Positions 27,395 to 36,080 of a stretch of 64,000 nucleotides of DNA are shown here, one piece after another. Position numbers and translations under genes: made by a program. The first letter of the stretch is position 1, and every line of letters begins with the position of its first letter. The notes under the pieces are model-generated. The model was not told where the DNA came from, searched no databases, and saw nothing but the letters and a program-made list of their open reading frames with translations. The stretch is taken from assembly GCA_018883265.1 (NCBI GenBank), contig VEQK01000003.1, positions 1-64,000 of the forward strand, read 5' to 3'. This DNA comes from Rhodocyclaceae bacterium. GTDB taxonomy: Bacteria; Pseudomonadota; Gammaproteobacteria; Burkholderiales; Rhodocyclaceae.

Positions 27395-28405
27395 ATGGCA
27401 TCTGCCCGTAAATCACTGCGTTTGGCCGTTCTCGGCTTTGCAGTCGCGATCATTAGCTTTGGCGTTAAAGCCGATACTGATTTTCTGAACGTCTCATATG
27501 ATCCGACCCGCGAACTCTATAAAGACTTCAATGCGGTTTTTGCCAACCACTGGAAGAAGCAGACTGGCGAGACGCTGAACATTAAGGCCTCCCATGGTGG
27601 CTCTGGTAAACAGGCTCGTGCCGTCATTGATGGCCTCCAAGCCGATGTGGTGACCTTGGCGCTTGCTTATGATGTGGACGCCATCGCCCAGAAGGGGTTG
27701 ATTGCACCGGATTGGATCAAGCGTTTGCCGGACAACTCCGCTCCTTACACGTCGACCATTGTCTTCCTGGTGCGTAAAGGTAATCCGAAGAACATCAAGG
27801 ATTGGAATGATCTGGCCAAGCCCGGTATCGAAGTCGTGACGCCCAACCCAAAAACTTCTGGTGGCGCACGTTGGAACTTTCTGGCAGCTTGGGGATACGC
27901 CCTCAAGCAGCCGGGCGGTAACGACCAGAAGGCTCGTGAGCTGGTGACCAATATCTACAAAAACGTCAAGGTTCTGGACTCGGGTGCCCGCGGCTCACTG
28001 ACGACCTTTACGGAACGCGCGATTGGTGATGTTCTGATCTCATGGGAAAACGAGGCTTATCTGTCGATTAAGGAGTTGGGTCCTGATAAGTTCGATATCG
28101 TGACGCCTTCATTATCCATTCTTGCGGAACCGTCAGTAGCGGTGGTCGACAAGGTCGTCGAAAAGCGCGGTACGCGAAAGGTCGCTCAGGCCTATCTGGA
28201 GTATCTATATACACCCATCGGTCAGGAAATTGCGGCGCGGCATTATTACCGCCCTCGTAATAAGGAAATTGCCGCTAAATACAGCGGGAATTTCGCCAAG
28301 GTCAAACTCTTCACGATTGACCAGGTTTTTGGCGGTTGGGATAAAGCCCAGAAGACCTATTTTGGCGATGGCGGTGTCTTTGACCAGATCATTGCCAAGA
28401 AATAA
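27395..28405 (+). CDS. Sulfate ABC transporter substrate-binding protein (first copy)
   Basis: This 336-residue periplasmic protein binds sulfate (or thiosulfate) for the CysTWA transporter. It has a signal peptide ending near VKADTD, then the family motifs [25 protein letters not shown] and the [12 protein letters not shown] binding loop. ATG 27395 has a GGAG ribosome site; the 16 codons upstream are not used. A terminator after the gene probably makes it more abundant than the transporter genes. A close paralogue follows at 28553. Confidence 0.93.
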   Translation: MASARKSLRLAVLGFAVAIISFGVKADTDFLNVSYDPTRELYKDFNAVFANHWKKQTGETLNIKASHGGSGKQARAVIDGLQADVVTLALAYDVDAIAQKGLIAPDWIKRLPDNSAPYTSTIVFLVRKGNPKNIKDWNDLAKPGIEVVTPNPKTSGGARWNFLAAWGYALKQPGGNDQKARELVTNIYKNVKVLDSGARGSLTTFTERAIGDVLISWENEAYLSIKELGPDKFDIVTPSLSILAEPSVAVVDKVVEKRGTRKVAQAYLEYLYTPIGQEIAARHYYRPRNKEIAAKYSGNFAKVKLFTIDQVFGGWDKAQKTYFGDGGVFDQIIAKK

Positions 28406-28420
28406 CTGGCCTTATGAACC

Positions 28421-28448
28421 ACCGGGCAGGCGGCTGCCCGGTTTTTTT
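28421..28448 (+). terminator. Intra-operon terminator after the first binding protein gene
   Basis: ACCGGGCA-GGCGGC-TGCCCGGT forms a strong hairpin followed by TTTTTTT. It lies between two paralogous binding-protein genes and could attenuate readthrough to the permease genes. Confidence 0.88.
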
Positions 28449-28456
28449 ACGCCGAT

Positions 28457-28480
28457 CTATATATCGAATCCGGTATATAG
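28457..28480. promoter_or_regulatory. A+T-rich inverted repeat upstream of the second binding protein gene
   Basis: CTATATA and TATATAG flank a 10-base spacer about 75 bases before the next start codon. The repeat may be an operator or part of a promoter for the second binding protein and cysTWA. CysB is the natural candidate regulator since its gene ends the operon, but the sequence is not a recognisable CysB site. Confidence 0.35.
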
Positions 28481-28552
28481 AATTCAAATTTACGTCTATA
28501 AGCAACATAAAGATTGCCCTAAACTGCGATTTCCAACATTAGGAGTTTGATC

Positions 28553-29563
28553 ATGGCCGCTCAAAAAATCCGTTATATCGTTAGCGTTGCGTTTGCTGTT
28601 TTGGCCGTTGGCGCCTCAACGGGCGCGTCCGCTCAAACCTCAATTCTCAATGTCTCCTATGACGTTTCACGTGAGTTGTACAAGGACATCAACCCGGCGT
28701 TCGTTGCCAACTGGCAGGCCAAGGGTAATCCGGCGGTAACCATCAACCAGTCGCATGGTGGATCAAGCAAGCAGGTCGGTGCCGTGATCGCAGGCCTAGA
28801 AGCCGATGTTGTCACCATGAACCAGGTGCCAGATATCCAGAAGCTCGTTCAAAGCGGGCTGGTTAAGGCAGATTGGGAAAAGCGCTTGCCCAACGATGCT
28901 GCGCCCTATACAACCACCAGTGTCTTTCTTGTCCGTAAAGGTAATCCGAAAAACATCAAGGATTGGCCGGATCTTGTTCGCCAGGGCGTTGAAGTGATCG
29001 TTCCGAATCCAAAGACATCAGGTAATGGTCGGTATACCTATCTGGCAGCCTGGGGTTTTGCCATCAAGAATTACAAATCGGAAGATAGCGCGAAAGAATT
29101 CGTCAAGGCGCTCTTCAAGAACGTACCTGTTCTGGATGGCGGCGGTCGAGGTGCGACCACCACCTTTACGCAACGTAATGTGGGTGACGTACTCGTGACC
29201 TTCGAAAACGAGGCGATTTTGCTGGATAAAGAAGTGGGTGGCGATCAGTTCGATATCGTTTATCCCAGTCTGTCAATTGACGCGCCGGCGCCTGTAACGG
29301 TTGTTGATAAGGTCGTCGACAAGAAGGGGACGCGAAAGGTTGCAACGGCTTATCTGGAGTACCTGTGGACACCGGAAGGCCAGGAGATTATCGCCAAACA
29401 CTACCTGCGCCCGCGTAATGCCGCGGTACTGAAGAAGTATGCCAAGACCTTCCCTAAAGTGAACACATTCTCGGTTGAGAAGTTGCTTGGAGGCTGGGAA
29501 AAGGTTCAGAAAGAACAGTTTGCTGATGGCGGTATCTATGATCAGATTGTGGTGAAGAAATGA
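28553..29563 (+). CDS. Sulfate ABC transporter substrate-binding protein (second copy)
   Basis: This is a 336-residue paralogue of the preceding gene with the same layout: signal peptide ending at ASAQ, then SYDVSRELYKDI, QSHGGSSKQVGAV and PNPKTSGNGRYT. The two copies are similar along their whole length, including the C-terminal YLEYLWTPEGQEI region, so they arose by tandem duplication. AGGAG at 28541-28545 sets the ATG at 28553. The stop overlaps the cysT start by four bases, so this copy is the one translationally coupled to the transporter. Confidence 0.93.
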   Translation: MAAQKIRYIVSVAFAVLAVGASTGASAQTSILNVSYDVSRELYKDINPAFVANWQAKGNPAVTINQSHGGSSKQVGAVIAGLEADVVTMNQVPDIQKLVQSGLVKADWEKRLPNDAAPYTTTSVFLVRKGNPKNIKDWPDLVRQGVEVIVPNPKTSGNGRYTYLAAWGFAIKNYKSEDSAKEFVKALFKNVPVLDGGGRGATTTFTQRNVGDVLVTFENEAILLDKEVGGDQFDIVYPSLSIDAPAPVTVVDKVVDKKGTRKVATAYLEYLWTPEGQEIIAKHYLRPRNAAVLKKYAKTFPKVNTFSVEKLLGGWEKVQKEQFADGGIYDQIVVKK

Positions 29564-30399
29564 CAAGACCTCTGGTCAAACAAAGTGTCATCCCAGGGTT
29601 CGGCGTAACCCTGGGTTTTACGCTGGCTTATCTGGGTCTGATTGTTCTGATTCCGCTCTCGGCGGTTGTCTGGAAGACGACAGACTTGAGCTTTGCTCAA
29701 TTCTGGGCGGTGATTTCTGAGCCGCGCGTGGTTGCATCACTTAAACTAAGCTTCGGCGCATCATTGATTGCTGCAAGCGTCAATGGATTTTTTGGCCTCA
29801 TTCTCGCTTGGGCTCTTGTGCGTTATGAGTTTCCGGGAAAGAAGATTGTCGATACGCTAGTCGATCTGCCATTTGCGCTACCAACAGCGGTCGCCGGCAT
29901 TGCACTTACGGCGATTTACGCAAAAAACGGCTGGATTGGTCAGTATCTCGAACCTCTGGGTTTGAAGATTGCATTCACCCCAACAGGGATCATGATTGCA
30001 CTGATCTTTATTGGTTTGCCGTTTGTTGTTCGCACCGTTCAACCGGTACTAGAAGATCTCGATAAGGAAATTGAAGAGGCGGCGGCCAGCCTGGGAGCTA
30101 ACCGAGCACAGGCCGTTTTCAAAGTTGTCCTGCCAATCATTCTGCCGGCATTGCTTACCGGGTTTGCATTGGCATTTGCCCGTGCGGTTGGTGAATATGG
30201 TTCGGTCATCTTTATCGCTGGCAATCTGCCTATGGTATCTGAGATAGCACCGCTCATGATTATTACCAAGCTCGAGCAGTACGACTACTCGGGAGCAACA
30301 TCAATTGCGGTCGTTATGCTATTCCTGTCATTCATCCTGTTACTGATTGTTAACAGTCTACAGGCGTGGACCGCCAAGCGAACCGGGAGGGAAATCTAA
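29560..30399 (+). CDS. cysT: Sulfate ABC transporter permease CysT
   Basis: This 279-residue inner-membrane subunit has about six helices. The inner-loop EAA motif reads [29 protein letters not shown], which docks the ATPase. It pairs with CysW to form the sulfate channel. The start overlaps the binding-protein stop (ATGA) and the stop overlaps cysW (TAATG), a tightly coupled operon. Confidence 0.95.
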   Translation: MTRPLVKQSVIPGFGVTLGFTLAYLGLIVLIPLSAVVWKTTDLSFAQFWAVISEPRVVASLKLSFGASLIAASVNGFFGLILAWALVRYEFPGKKIVDTLVDLPFALPTAVAGIALTAIYAKNGWIGQYLEPLGLKIAFTPTGIMIALIFIGLPFVVRTVQPVLEDLDKEIEEAAASLGANRAQAVFKVVLPIILPALLTGFALAFARAVGEYGSVIFIAGNLPMVSEIAPLMIITKLEQYDYSGATSIAVVMLFLSFILLLIVNSLQAWTAKRTGREI

Positions 30400-31295
30400 T
30401 GGCCGGGGGAATTGCTACAGCGCTGGGCGCTAAATCAATTCGGGGTAATCAGCGCATTAATAACGCAACGACTGAATCACCCTGGGTACGCCGGCTGATC
30501 ATTGGAACCGGACTGTTCTATTTCACAATCTTCCTGTTGCTGCCGCTGGGGGCTGTATTTGTCGAAGCATTCCGTAAGGGGGTTGATGCCTACCTGGCAG
30601 CCTTGGTTGAGCCAGATGCAATGTCGGCAATCAAATTGACGCTTATTACGGCGCTGGTCTCAGTCCCGCTGAATCTGGTATTTGGCGTCTCTGCCGCCTG
30701 GGCGATCACAAAATTCAATTTCCCTGGCAAGCGCTTTCTGATCACGCTAATTGATCTACCGTTCTCGGTTTCCCCCGTGATTGCTGGCCTGATCTTTGTA
30801 TTGGTCTTCGGCGCTCAGGGTTGGTTCGGGTCCTGGTTTCTGGATAACGACATAAAAATCATTTTTGCAGTTCCTGGCATTCTTCTGGCGACGATATTTG
30901 TTACTTTCCCTTTTGTCGCACGCGAACTGATTCCTCTAATGGAAGCACAGGGCAAAGAGGAAGAGGAGGCCGCTATCGTACTGGGTGCTCGTGGGTGGCA
31001 GGTTTTTCGCTACGTCACGCTACCTAACATTCTGTGGGGTGTTATTTACGGCGTTGTACTCTGTAACGCCCGAGCCATGGGTGAGTTTGGGGCAGTATCT
31101 GTCGTCTCTGGGCATATCCGCGGTGAAACCAACAGTCTCCCCCTCCATGTCGAGATTCTCTACAACGAATACAACTTTGCAGCCGCTTTCGCCGTGGCGT
31201 CGCTTCTGGCAGTACTAGCACTTTTAACGCTGCTAATTAAGACCTATGTCGAGTGGAAGGCCGCTCAGGTCAATGCACAACATAAGGAAGACTGA
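30399..31295 (+). CDS. cysW: Sulfate ABC transporter permease CysW
   Basis: This 298-residue permease is the second channel subunit. It has six membrane helices and the EAA-type loop [29 protein letters not shown]. The ATG at 30399 shares bases with the cysT stop and is preceded by GGGAGGGAAA; the open frame upstream belongs to cysT. The cysA start is 3 bases after its stop. Confidence 0.95.
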   Translation: MAGGIATALGAKSIRGNQRINNATTESPWVRRLIIGTGLFYFTIFLLLPLGAVFVEAFRKGVDAYLAALVEPDAMSAIKLTLITALVSVPLNLVFGVSAAWAITKFNFPGKRFLITLIDLPFSVSPVIAGLIFVLVFGAQGWFGSWFLDNDIKIIFAVPGILLATIFVTFPFVARELIPLMEAQGKEEEEAAIVLGARGWQVFRYVTLPNILWGVIYGVVLCNARAMGEFGAVSVVSGHIRGETNSLPLHVEILYNEYNFAAAFAVASLLAVLALLTLLIKTYVEWKAAQVNAQHKED

Positions 31296-31297
31296 TT

Positions 31298-32383
31298 ATG
31301 GGTATCGAAGTCAAAAACATTAACAAGCTCTTTGGTGAATTCAAGGCGCTTGATGATGTCAGTCTGAACTTTCCGACAGGCAAGCTGGTTGCCTTATTGG
31401 GACCCTCAGGTTGCGGTAAGACCACATTGCTGCGAATTATTGCCGGTCTGGAATCGGCGGATTCCGGTCAGGTAATTCTCGAGGGTCAAGATGCATCCAA
31501 TAGTCATGTGAGAGAGCGGCAGGTCGGGTTTGTATTCCAGCACTACGCACTCTTCAAACATATGACGGTCTTCGAAAATGTGGCATTTGGACTGCGTGTT
31601 AAACCACGCCGGGAACGTCCAGGCGAGGCCCAAATCAAGGAAAAAGTTCTAAACCTTCTAAAGCTCGTGCAACTAGATTGGCTGGCTGACCGTTTCCCTT
31701 CTCAGTTGTCGGGTGGTCAGAGACAGCGAATCGCCTTGGCGCGTGCCCTTGCGGTAGAACCCAAAGTCTTACTGCTTGACGAGCCTTTTGGAGCGCTTGA
31801 TGCCAAGGTACGTAAGGAGCTCCGTCGCTGGCTACGTCGTTTGCATGACGAGATTCATGTGACGTCGATCTTCGTAACACATGATCAAGAAGAAGCATTG
31901 GAAGTGGCCGACGAGGTTGTTTTAATGAATCAGGGGCACGTAGAACAGGTAGGTACGCCCGACGAGGTTTATGACCGACCAGCAACACCTTTTGTGTACA
32001 GCTTCCTTGGATCCGTTAATCTGTTCCATGGTCGTGTTGAAGGGGATGTTGTGCATGTTGGGCCGCATCAACTGGAGCATGGTGGCTCGTCTGTAGCCAA
32101 TGGTTCTTCTGTTGTTGCCTTTGCGCGACCGCATGAGCTATCGATTTCTAAGAGTCCGGATGCAAAAGGTGTCCATGCCGTTATCGAGCGGGTTCTGAAG
32201 TTTGGTGCAACGGCGCGGGTTGAACTGATCGGCGTCGATATTAATGATCATAAAAAGCAACAAAACTATGAGGTCGAGTTAACTAGAGCCGAAGTGGCCG
32301 GCCTCAATGTGAAGGAGGGTGAGCATGTTATTCTGGTACCCAAACGGCTTAGTGTCTTTGAGCATGAGGAAGAAGTTGCATGA
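31298..32383 (+). CDS. cysA: Sulfate ABC transporter ATP-binding protein CysA
   Basis: CysA powers sulfate import. In 361 residues the Walker [10 protein letters not shown] is at about 35-43, the signature [15 protein letters not shown] near 135, Walker [17 protein letters not shown] follows, and the switch His is in [14 protein letters not shown]. The C-terminal third is a TOBE-type regulatory domain. The stop overlaps the cysB start by four bases. Confidence 0.95.
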   Translation: MGIEVKNINKLFGEFKALDDVSLNFPTGKLVALLGPSGCGKTTLLRIIAGLESADSGQVILEGQDASNSHVRERQVGFVFQHYALFKHMTVFENVAFGLRVKPRRERPGEAQIKEKVLNLLKLVQLDWLADRFPSQLSGGQRQRIALARALAVEPKVLLLDEPFGALDAKVRKELRRWLRRLHDEIHVTSIFVTHDQEEALEVADEVVLMNQGHVEQVGTPDEVYDRPATPFVYSFLGSVNLFHGRVEGDVVHVGPHQLEHGGSSVANGSSVVAFARPHELSISKSPDAKGVHAVIERVLKFGATARVELIGVDINDHKKQQNYEVELTRAEVAGLNVKEGEHVILVPKRLSVFEHEEEVA

Positions 32384-33309
32384 ACTTTCAGCAGCTCCGA
32401 ATTGTCAGGGAAACTGTTAGACAAAATTTTAATCTGACAGAGGTTGCTGAAGCCTTGTTTACGTCGCAGCCTGGTGTCAGTAAGCACATCAAGGATCTGG
32501 AGGACGAGCTCGGTGTCGAGCTGTTCAATCGCAAAGGTAAACGCCTGACCGGATTGACCGAGCCCGGTAAGGAGTTGATTGGCATCGTCGAGCGTCTGTT
32601 GCTGGATGCGCAGAATATCAAGCAACTCGCCGACCAGTTTACGCAAAAGGACGTAGGGCAGCTGGTTGTGGCGACCACCCACACGCAAGCGCGCTATGTG
32701 TTACCGCAGGTCGTAAAGCAGTTCAAGGATGCGTTCCCGAAAGTGCATCTGGTGCTGCATCAGGGAAGCCCGGAAGAGATTGTAACGTTCTTGCAAACCG
32801 GGCAGGCTGACATCGGTATCGCCACCGAAGCGCTTGAAGGCGCCGATCAGATAGTGACCTTTCCCTACTATCAGTGGCAACACGCCGTCATCGTGCCGAA
32901 GGGTCATCCACTTGAGCACCAGAAGAATCTGACACTGGCTCAGATCGCCGATTATCCGATCATCACCTATCACGAAGGGTTTACCGGTCGGGGTCAGATC
33001 GACAAGTCGTTCGCCAACGATGGTCTGACACCCGATATCATCATGTCGGCACTGGACGCCGATGTGATCAAGGCTTATGTTGAACTTGGGCTTGGTATTG
33101 GCATTATCGCTTCAATGGCCTACTCAGCAGTTCGTGACAATGGGTTAGTGCTTCTTGAAGCAGCTAACTTGTTTAATGTGAACACAACTGTAATTGGTGT
33201 ACGCAAGGGCCATTATCTTCGAGGCTTTACACATCGTTTTATAGAGTTGTGCTCCCCCAAATATTCCGAGGCTGAAATCAAGGCTCTAACGAACAATAAA
33301 CTACTGTAA
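32380..33309 (+). CDS. cysB: CysB-type LysR regulator of sulfur assimilation
   Basis: This 309-residue LysR protein has an N-terminal winged helix ([40 protein letters not shown]) and the effector domain with [20 protein letters not shown] and [13 protein letters not shown]. These match CysB, which activates sulfate uptake and reduction in response to N-acetylserine. It overlaps cysA, so regulator and transporter are made together. N-acetylserine would come from the serine acetyltransferase, whose local gene at 35300 is truncated. Confidence 0.92.
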   Translation: MNFQQLRIVRETVRQNFNLTEVAEALFTSQPGVSKHIKDLEDELGVELFNRKGKRLTGLTEPGKELIGIVERLLLDAQNIKQLADQFTQKDVGQLVVATTHTQARYVLPQVVKQFKDAFPKVHLVLHQGSPEEIVTFLQTGQADIGIATEALEGADQIVTFPYYQWQHAVIVPKGHPLEHQKNLTLAQIADYPIITYHEGFTGRGQIDKSFANDGLTPDIIMSALDADVIKAYVELGLGIGIIASMAYSAVRDNGLVLLEAANLFNVNTTVIGVRKGHYLRGFTHRFIELCSPKYSEAEIKALTNNKLL

Positions 33310-33456
33310 TTAATACCATCCAAGCCAGGTAGACAGCAGTACCAAAAAGCCTAGAAAAGCGAAAACAACAGCGAGAATGTTGAGAAACTTCTGTTCTCGG
33401 TCTGATAAAGGGTAATCGTACCCTTCGTACCCTTTTTCCTCGAAATTTTCTAACAT
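33310..33456 (-). CDS. 48-residue single-helix membrane protein
   Basis: This short frame begins MLENFEEKGYEGYDYPLSD and ends with a hydrophobic helix (about residues 24-43) closing WLGWY. The N-terminal half is acidic and Tyr-rich. The start has GGGGAT a few bases upstream and lies 3 bases after the stop of the hydrolase gene, and its stop abuts the cysB stop. Codon structure and layout argue for a real gene. I do not recognise a family. A role with the hydrolase is possible. Confidence 0.6.
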   Translation of the reverse strand: MLENFEEKGYEGYDYPLSDREQKFLNILAVVFAFLGFLVLLSTWLGWY

Positions 33457-33459
33457 TTT

Positions 33460-34047
33460 TTATCCCCAGTTAAAGCTATTTGATTGTGGTAACCGGTCTT
33501 GATTAGCTGTCTCAATCAACTCTTGATGTAACTTTTCACCCTCCGGCCAATCACCATAGCCGGAGTTGGGGTTGACATGACCTGCGAAGCCGAGAGAAAT
33601 AAATCGGGATTGCCATTTTGTTGCCCACCATGCCGCACGTTTGAATGCCATATAAGGGTCATCCTGACTTGCCGCGACAATCGCAGGATATCCAAGTCGA
33701 TCTTTGGGGACTAGGTTATAGAGTCCGGTGTCCCAGTTCTGCGCCGCTTCACTTAGGATTTGACCTGCGGAGGTAAATTTAACAGGATCTGCAGGGGCAA
33801 CATAAAGGGCACCTGCAACTTTGTCCGTAATGCGGCTTGCACCTATTACACAAGCTAAAACTCCAAAACTGTGAGCGATCAAAATGACTGGCGATTCTGC
33901 CTCGAGGATTGCGTTTTGAACATTCCTTGCCCAAGGAATTATCTTTGGGCTATCCCAATCGGTCTGGTTGACTCGACGCGCGTTCGATAGCTTTTCTTCA
34001 AGAAGCGTTTGCCAGTGGTCTTGTAGTCTCCCCCTGAAGTAAGGCAC
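33460..34047 (-). CDS. RBBP9/YdeN-type alpha/beta hydrolase, 5-prime end lost to the IS element
   Basis: This serine hydrolase keeps the family core: GRLQDHWQTLLEEKL, the nucleophile elbow LIAHSFGVLA, the Asp in ASQDDPY and the His in GFAGHVNPNSGYG. The normal N-terminus (a VPG-type first strand after the start) is missing. Native sequence can be read back to 34073, where the IS element begins, and a stop appears within the IS. GTG 34047 is the only candidate start and lacks a ribosome site. Only a few residues may be lost, so activity is uncertain rather than excluded. Physiological substrates of this family are unclear. Confidence 0.72.
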   Translation of the reverse strand: MPYFRGRLQDHWQTLLEEKLSNARRVNQTDWDSPKIIPWARNVQNAILEAESPVILIAHSFGVLACVIGASRITDKVAGALYVAPADPVKFTSAGQILSEAAQNWDTGLYNLVPKDRLGYPAIVAASQDDPYMAFKRAAWWATKWQSRFISLGFAGHVNPNSGYGDWPEGEKLHQELIETANQDRLPQSNSFNWG

Positions 34048-34154
34048 GAATGAGTGGAATTTTCTGAATCGACTGACCCCCTCCCAATAAATGAATACAG
34101 ATCAAAACTAGAGTAATGTTGCTTTTGGCTCTTTTACAAAGAGGAGCAAAAGCG

Positions 34155-34421
34155 ATGAAGAAGTCGAAGTACACGGAAGAACAGATTGCCTACGTTTTGA
34201 GGCAGGCTGAAGCAGGAACCCCCGTTGAGGATGTATGCCGCGGCACGGGAATCAGCGTAGCTACCTTTTACATCTGGAAGAAGAAGTATGGGGAGCTTAG
34301 CGCTAGCGAGGTAAGGCGACTGCGCCAACTCGAAGATGAGAATGCCCGACTGAAGCGCTTGGTAGCTGACCTGACTCTGGACAAGAATATTCTCCAGGAA
34401 GTTATCCGAAAAAAAGTTTAA
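34155..34421 (+). CDS. IS3-family transposase OrfA
   Basis: This 88-residue protein is the DNA-binding part of the transposase. It has the helix-turn-helix KYTEEQIAYVLRQAEAGTPVEDVCRGTGISVATFYIWKKKYG in two blocks and a leucine-zipper-like coiled coil LEDENARLKRLVADLTLDKNIL. ATG 34155 follows AGAGGAGC. The end of the gene contains A_AAA_AAA_G at 34409-34416, the slip site for making the OrfAB fusion. Confidence 0.92.
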   Translation: MKKSKYTEEQIAYVLRQAEAGTPVEDVCRGTGISVATFYIWKKKYGELSASEVRRLRQLEDENARLKRLVADLTLDKNILQEVIRKKV

Positions 34422-34462
34422 AGCCGGCGCGCCGCCGGGAAATAGCCCATTGGATCAAGGAT

Positions 34463-35269
34463 ATGTTCCAAGTAGGCGTTGATCGGGCGTGTCGGCTGGC
34501 CAACTTTGCAAGAAGCAACTGGTACCGAAAGAGCACAGCAGAGGACCAAACGGCACTCAGGATGCGCATTCGGGAGATTGCCCAGAGCCGCCCAAGATTT
34601 GGCTGTCAGAGGATCCATATCATGCTGCGGCGAGAAGGTTGGAAGATCAATCATAAGCGGGTGTATCGTCTTTATCGCCTGGAAGGCTTGCAGGTCAGAA
34701 TGCGGCCACGCAGGAAGAAGCGTCTGAGCTTGCATCGTGGTCCGGCACCGATTCCGACCAGTAACGGGCAGCGGTGGAGCATGGACTTTGTACATGATCA
34801 GCTGAGCAACGGACAGGCCTTTAGGATACTGACCGTCATTGATAACTGGAGTCGTCAGAGTGTGTTGTTAGAGGTAGGCTTTCGCCTTAACGGTCACAGC
34901 GTTGTTGAAGCCTTGAATCGTGTTGCCAGCAAGGAAAGATTACCCCTGTCCATTACCATGGATCACGGTACCGAATTCACCTCTCGGGCACTAGACGAAT
35001 GGGCTTGGCAGAACAAGGTGCAATTGGACTTCACCCGACCGGGAAAGCCCACAGACAATGGGTTGTGCGAGTCTTTCAATGGTCGTTTGCGAGACGAATG
35101 TTTGAACGTCAATGAATTTCAAAACATGGCTGAAGCCAAAAGGATTATCGAAGCATGGAGAGTGGATTACAATGAGCACAGACCACACAGTTCACTCGGC
35201 AATCTGAAACCCAAGGAGTTCATGTCATTGCATCACAATCATGCCGATAGCAGCAGGATTCCAGTTTAG
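34463..35269 (+). CDS. IS3-family transposase OrfB (rve/DDE domain)
   Basis: This is the catalytic part of the transposase, 268 residues from the first ATG. Its frame is open from the slip site near 34412 (reading SLKPARRREIAHW), so it is made as an OrfAB fusion by -1 slippage. The catalytic triad is Asp108 in WSMDFVHD, Asp167 in TMDHGTEF and Glu203 in GLCESFNGRLRDE, with 35 residues between the last two. All motifs are intact, so the element may still be mobile. Confidence 0.93.
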   Translation: MFQVGVDRACRLANFARSNWYRKSTAEDQTALRMRIREIAQSRPRFGCQRIHIMLRREGWKINHKRVYRLYRLEGLQVRMRPRRKKRLSLHRGPAPIPTSNGQRWSMDFVHDQLSNGQAFRILTVIDNWSRQSVLLEVGFRLNGHSVVEALNRVASKERLPLSITMDHGTEFTSRALDEWAWQNKVQLDFTRPGKPTDNGLCESFNGRLRDECLNVNEFQNMAEAKRIIEAWRVDYNEHRPHSSLGNLKPKEFMSLHHNHADSSRIPV

Positions 35270-35299
35270 AAATGTCTCGAAATTGGGCGTAGGTCACCA

Positions 35300-36058
35300 T
35301 TGCGACTTGGCCCGGCAGATCTTCGTGAAGAAAGTGAGGACTTCTATGTGGGCCATACCCTGGATGCGGCTCTTAACGCATTAATTACCCAGGTAAGGCT
35401 CGAACTAACTCACCGAGCAAGCCAGACAGGTGAGGCCTCATCAAATTTAGAAGGCTTAGCGTACGACATTGTCCAAGGATTTGCTGACGAATTACCCAGA
35501 CTAAGACGTATTTTGGATAGCGACATCATTGCCGCATACCAGGGAGATCCAGCAGCTCGCAGCGTTGATGAAGTACTGCTCTGTTACCCGGGAATTTTGG
35601 CAATTATTCACCACCGAATAGCAAACCTACTTTATACGCTCGGAGCCCCTTTGCTCGCTCGCGTGATTGCTGAAATTGCTCATGGCGAGACAGGTATCGA
35701 CATACACCCTGGAGCAGCCATTGATGAGAGCTTCTTCATCGATCATGGAAGCGGTGTTGTTATCGGGGAAACATCAGTAATCGGTAAGCGTGTTCGGATT
35801 TATCAAAACGTTACATTAGGCGCAAAGCGTTTCCCTAAAGGGGTTGATGGTGCCCTAGAAAAAGGTCAACCACGTCACCCATTTGTAGAAGATGACGTCG
35901 TTATCTATGCAGGTGCAACCATTCTTGGCCGAGTAACTATTGGGCGAGGCTCGGTAATTGGCGGCAACGTTTGGTTAACCCACAGTGTTCCACCCGGCAG
36001 CAATATTGCGCAGGCTCAAATTCGTGCATCTGGAGATTCAGATGGTCCAAGTATCTAG
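35300..36058 (+). CDS. EpsC-type serine O-acetyltransferase, N-terminus removed by the IS element
   Basis: This enzyme class makes O-acetylserine from serine and acetyl-CoA for cysteine synthesis. The retained 252 residues include the left-handed beta-helix with DIHPGAAIDESFFIDHGSGVVIGET and the acetyl-CoA loop GAKRFPKG. Full-length EpsC proteins run to about 310 residues; here native sequence starts right after the IS end with PLRLGPADLREESEDFYVGH, so about 60 N-terminal residues are gone. TTG 35300 or GTG 35348 could start it, both without ribosome sites. It precedes the encapsulin gene by 22 bases, as serine acetyltransferases commonly do in family 2A loci. Activity is doubtful. Confidence 0.82.
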   Translation: MRLGPADLREESEDFYVGHTLDAALNALITQVRLELTHRASQTGEASSNLEGLAYDIVQGFADELPRLRRILDSDIIAAYQGDPAARSVDEVLLCYPGILAIIHHRIANLLYTLGAPLLARVIAEIAHGETGIDIHPGAAIDESFFIDHGSGVVIGETSVIGKRVRIYQNVTLGAKRFPKGVDGALEKGQPRHPFVEDDVVIYAGATILGRVTIGRGSVIGGNVWLTHSVPPGSNIAQAQIRASGDSDGPSI

Positions 36059-36080
36059 TTTTTAACAAGGAGCTATTGAA

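Larger units (their letters stand above)
34074..35296 (+). mobile_element. IS3-family insertion sequence, IS407-like group
   Basis: The element is 1223 bases. The left end TGACCCCCTCCCAAT and the right end (reverse complement TGACCTACGCCCAAT) match at 12 of 15 positions and have the TG...CA termini. It encodes an intact orfA/orfB pair joined by -1 frameshifting. IS407-group elements usually make 4-base target duplications, but the flanks are CGAC and CCAT, so none is present. The genes on both sides have lost their starts, which points to a deletion or recombination after insertion. Confidence 0.9.

Noticed and set aside
34070-35300. Target-site duplication of the IS element
   Set aside because: Flanking bases CGAC and CCAT do not match, nor do three-base alternatives.
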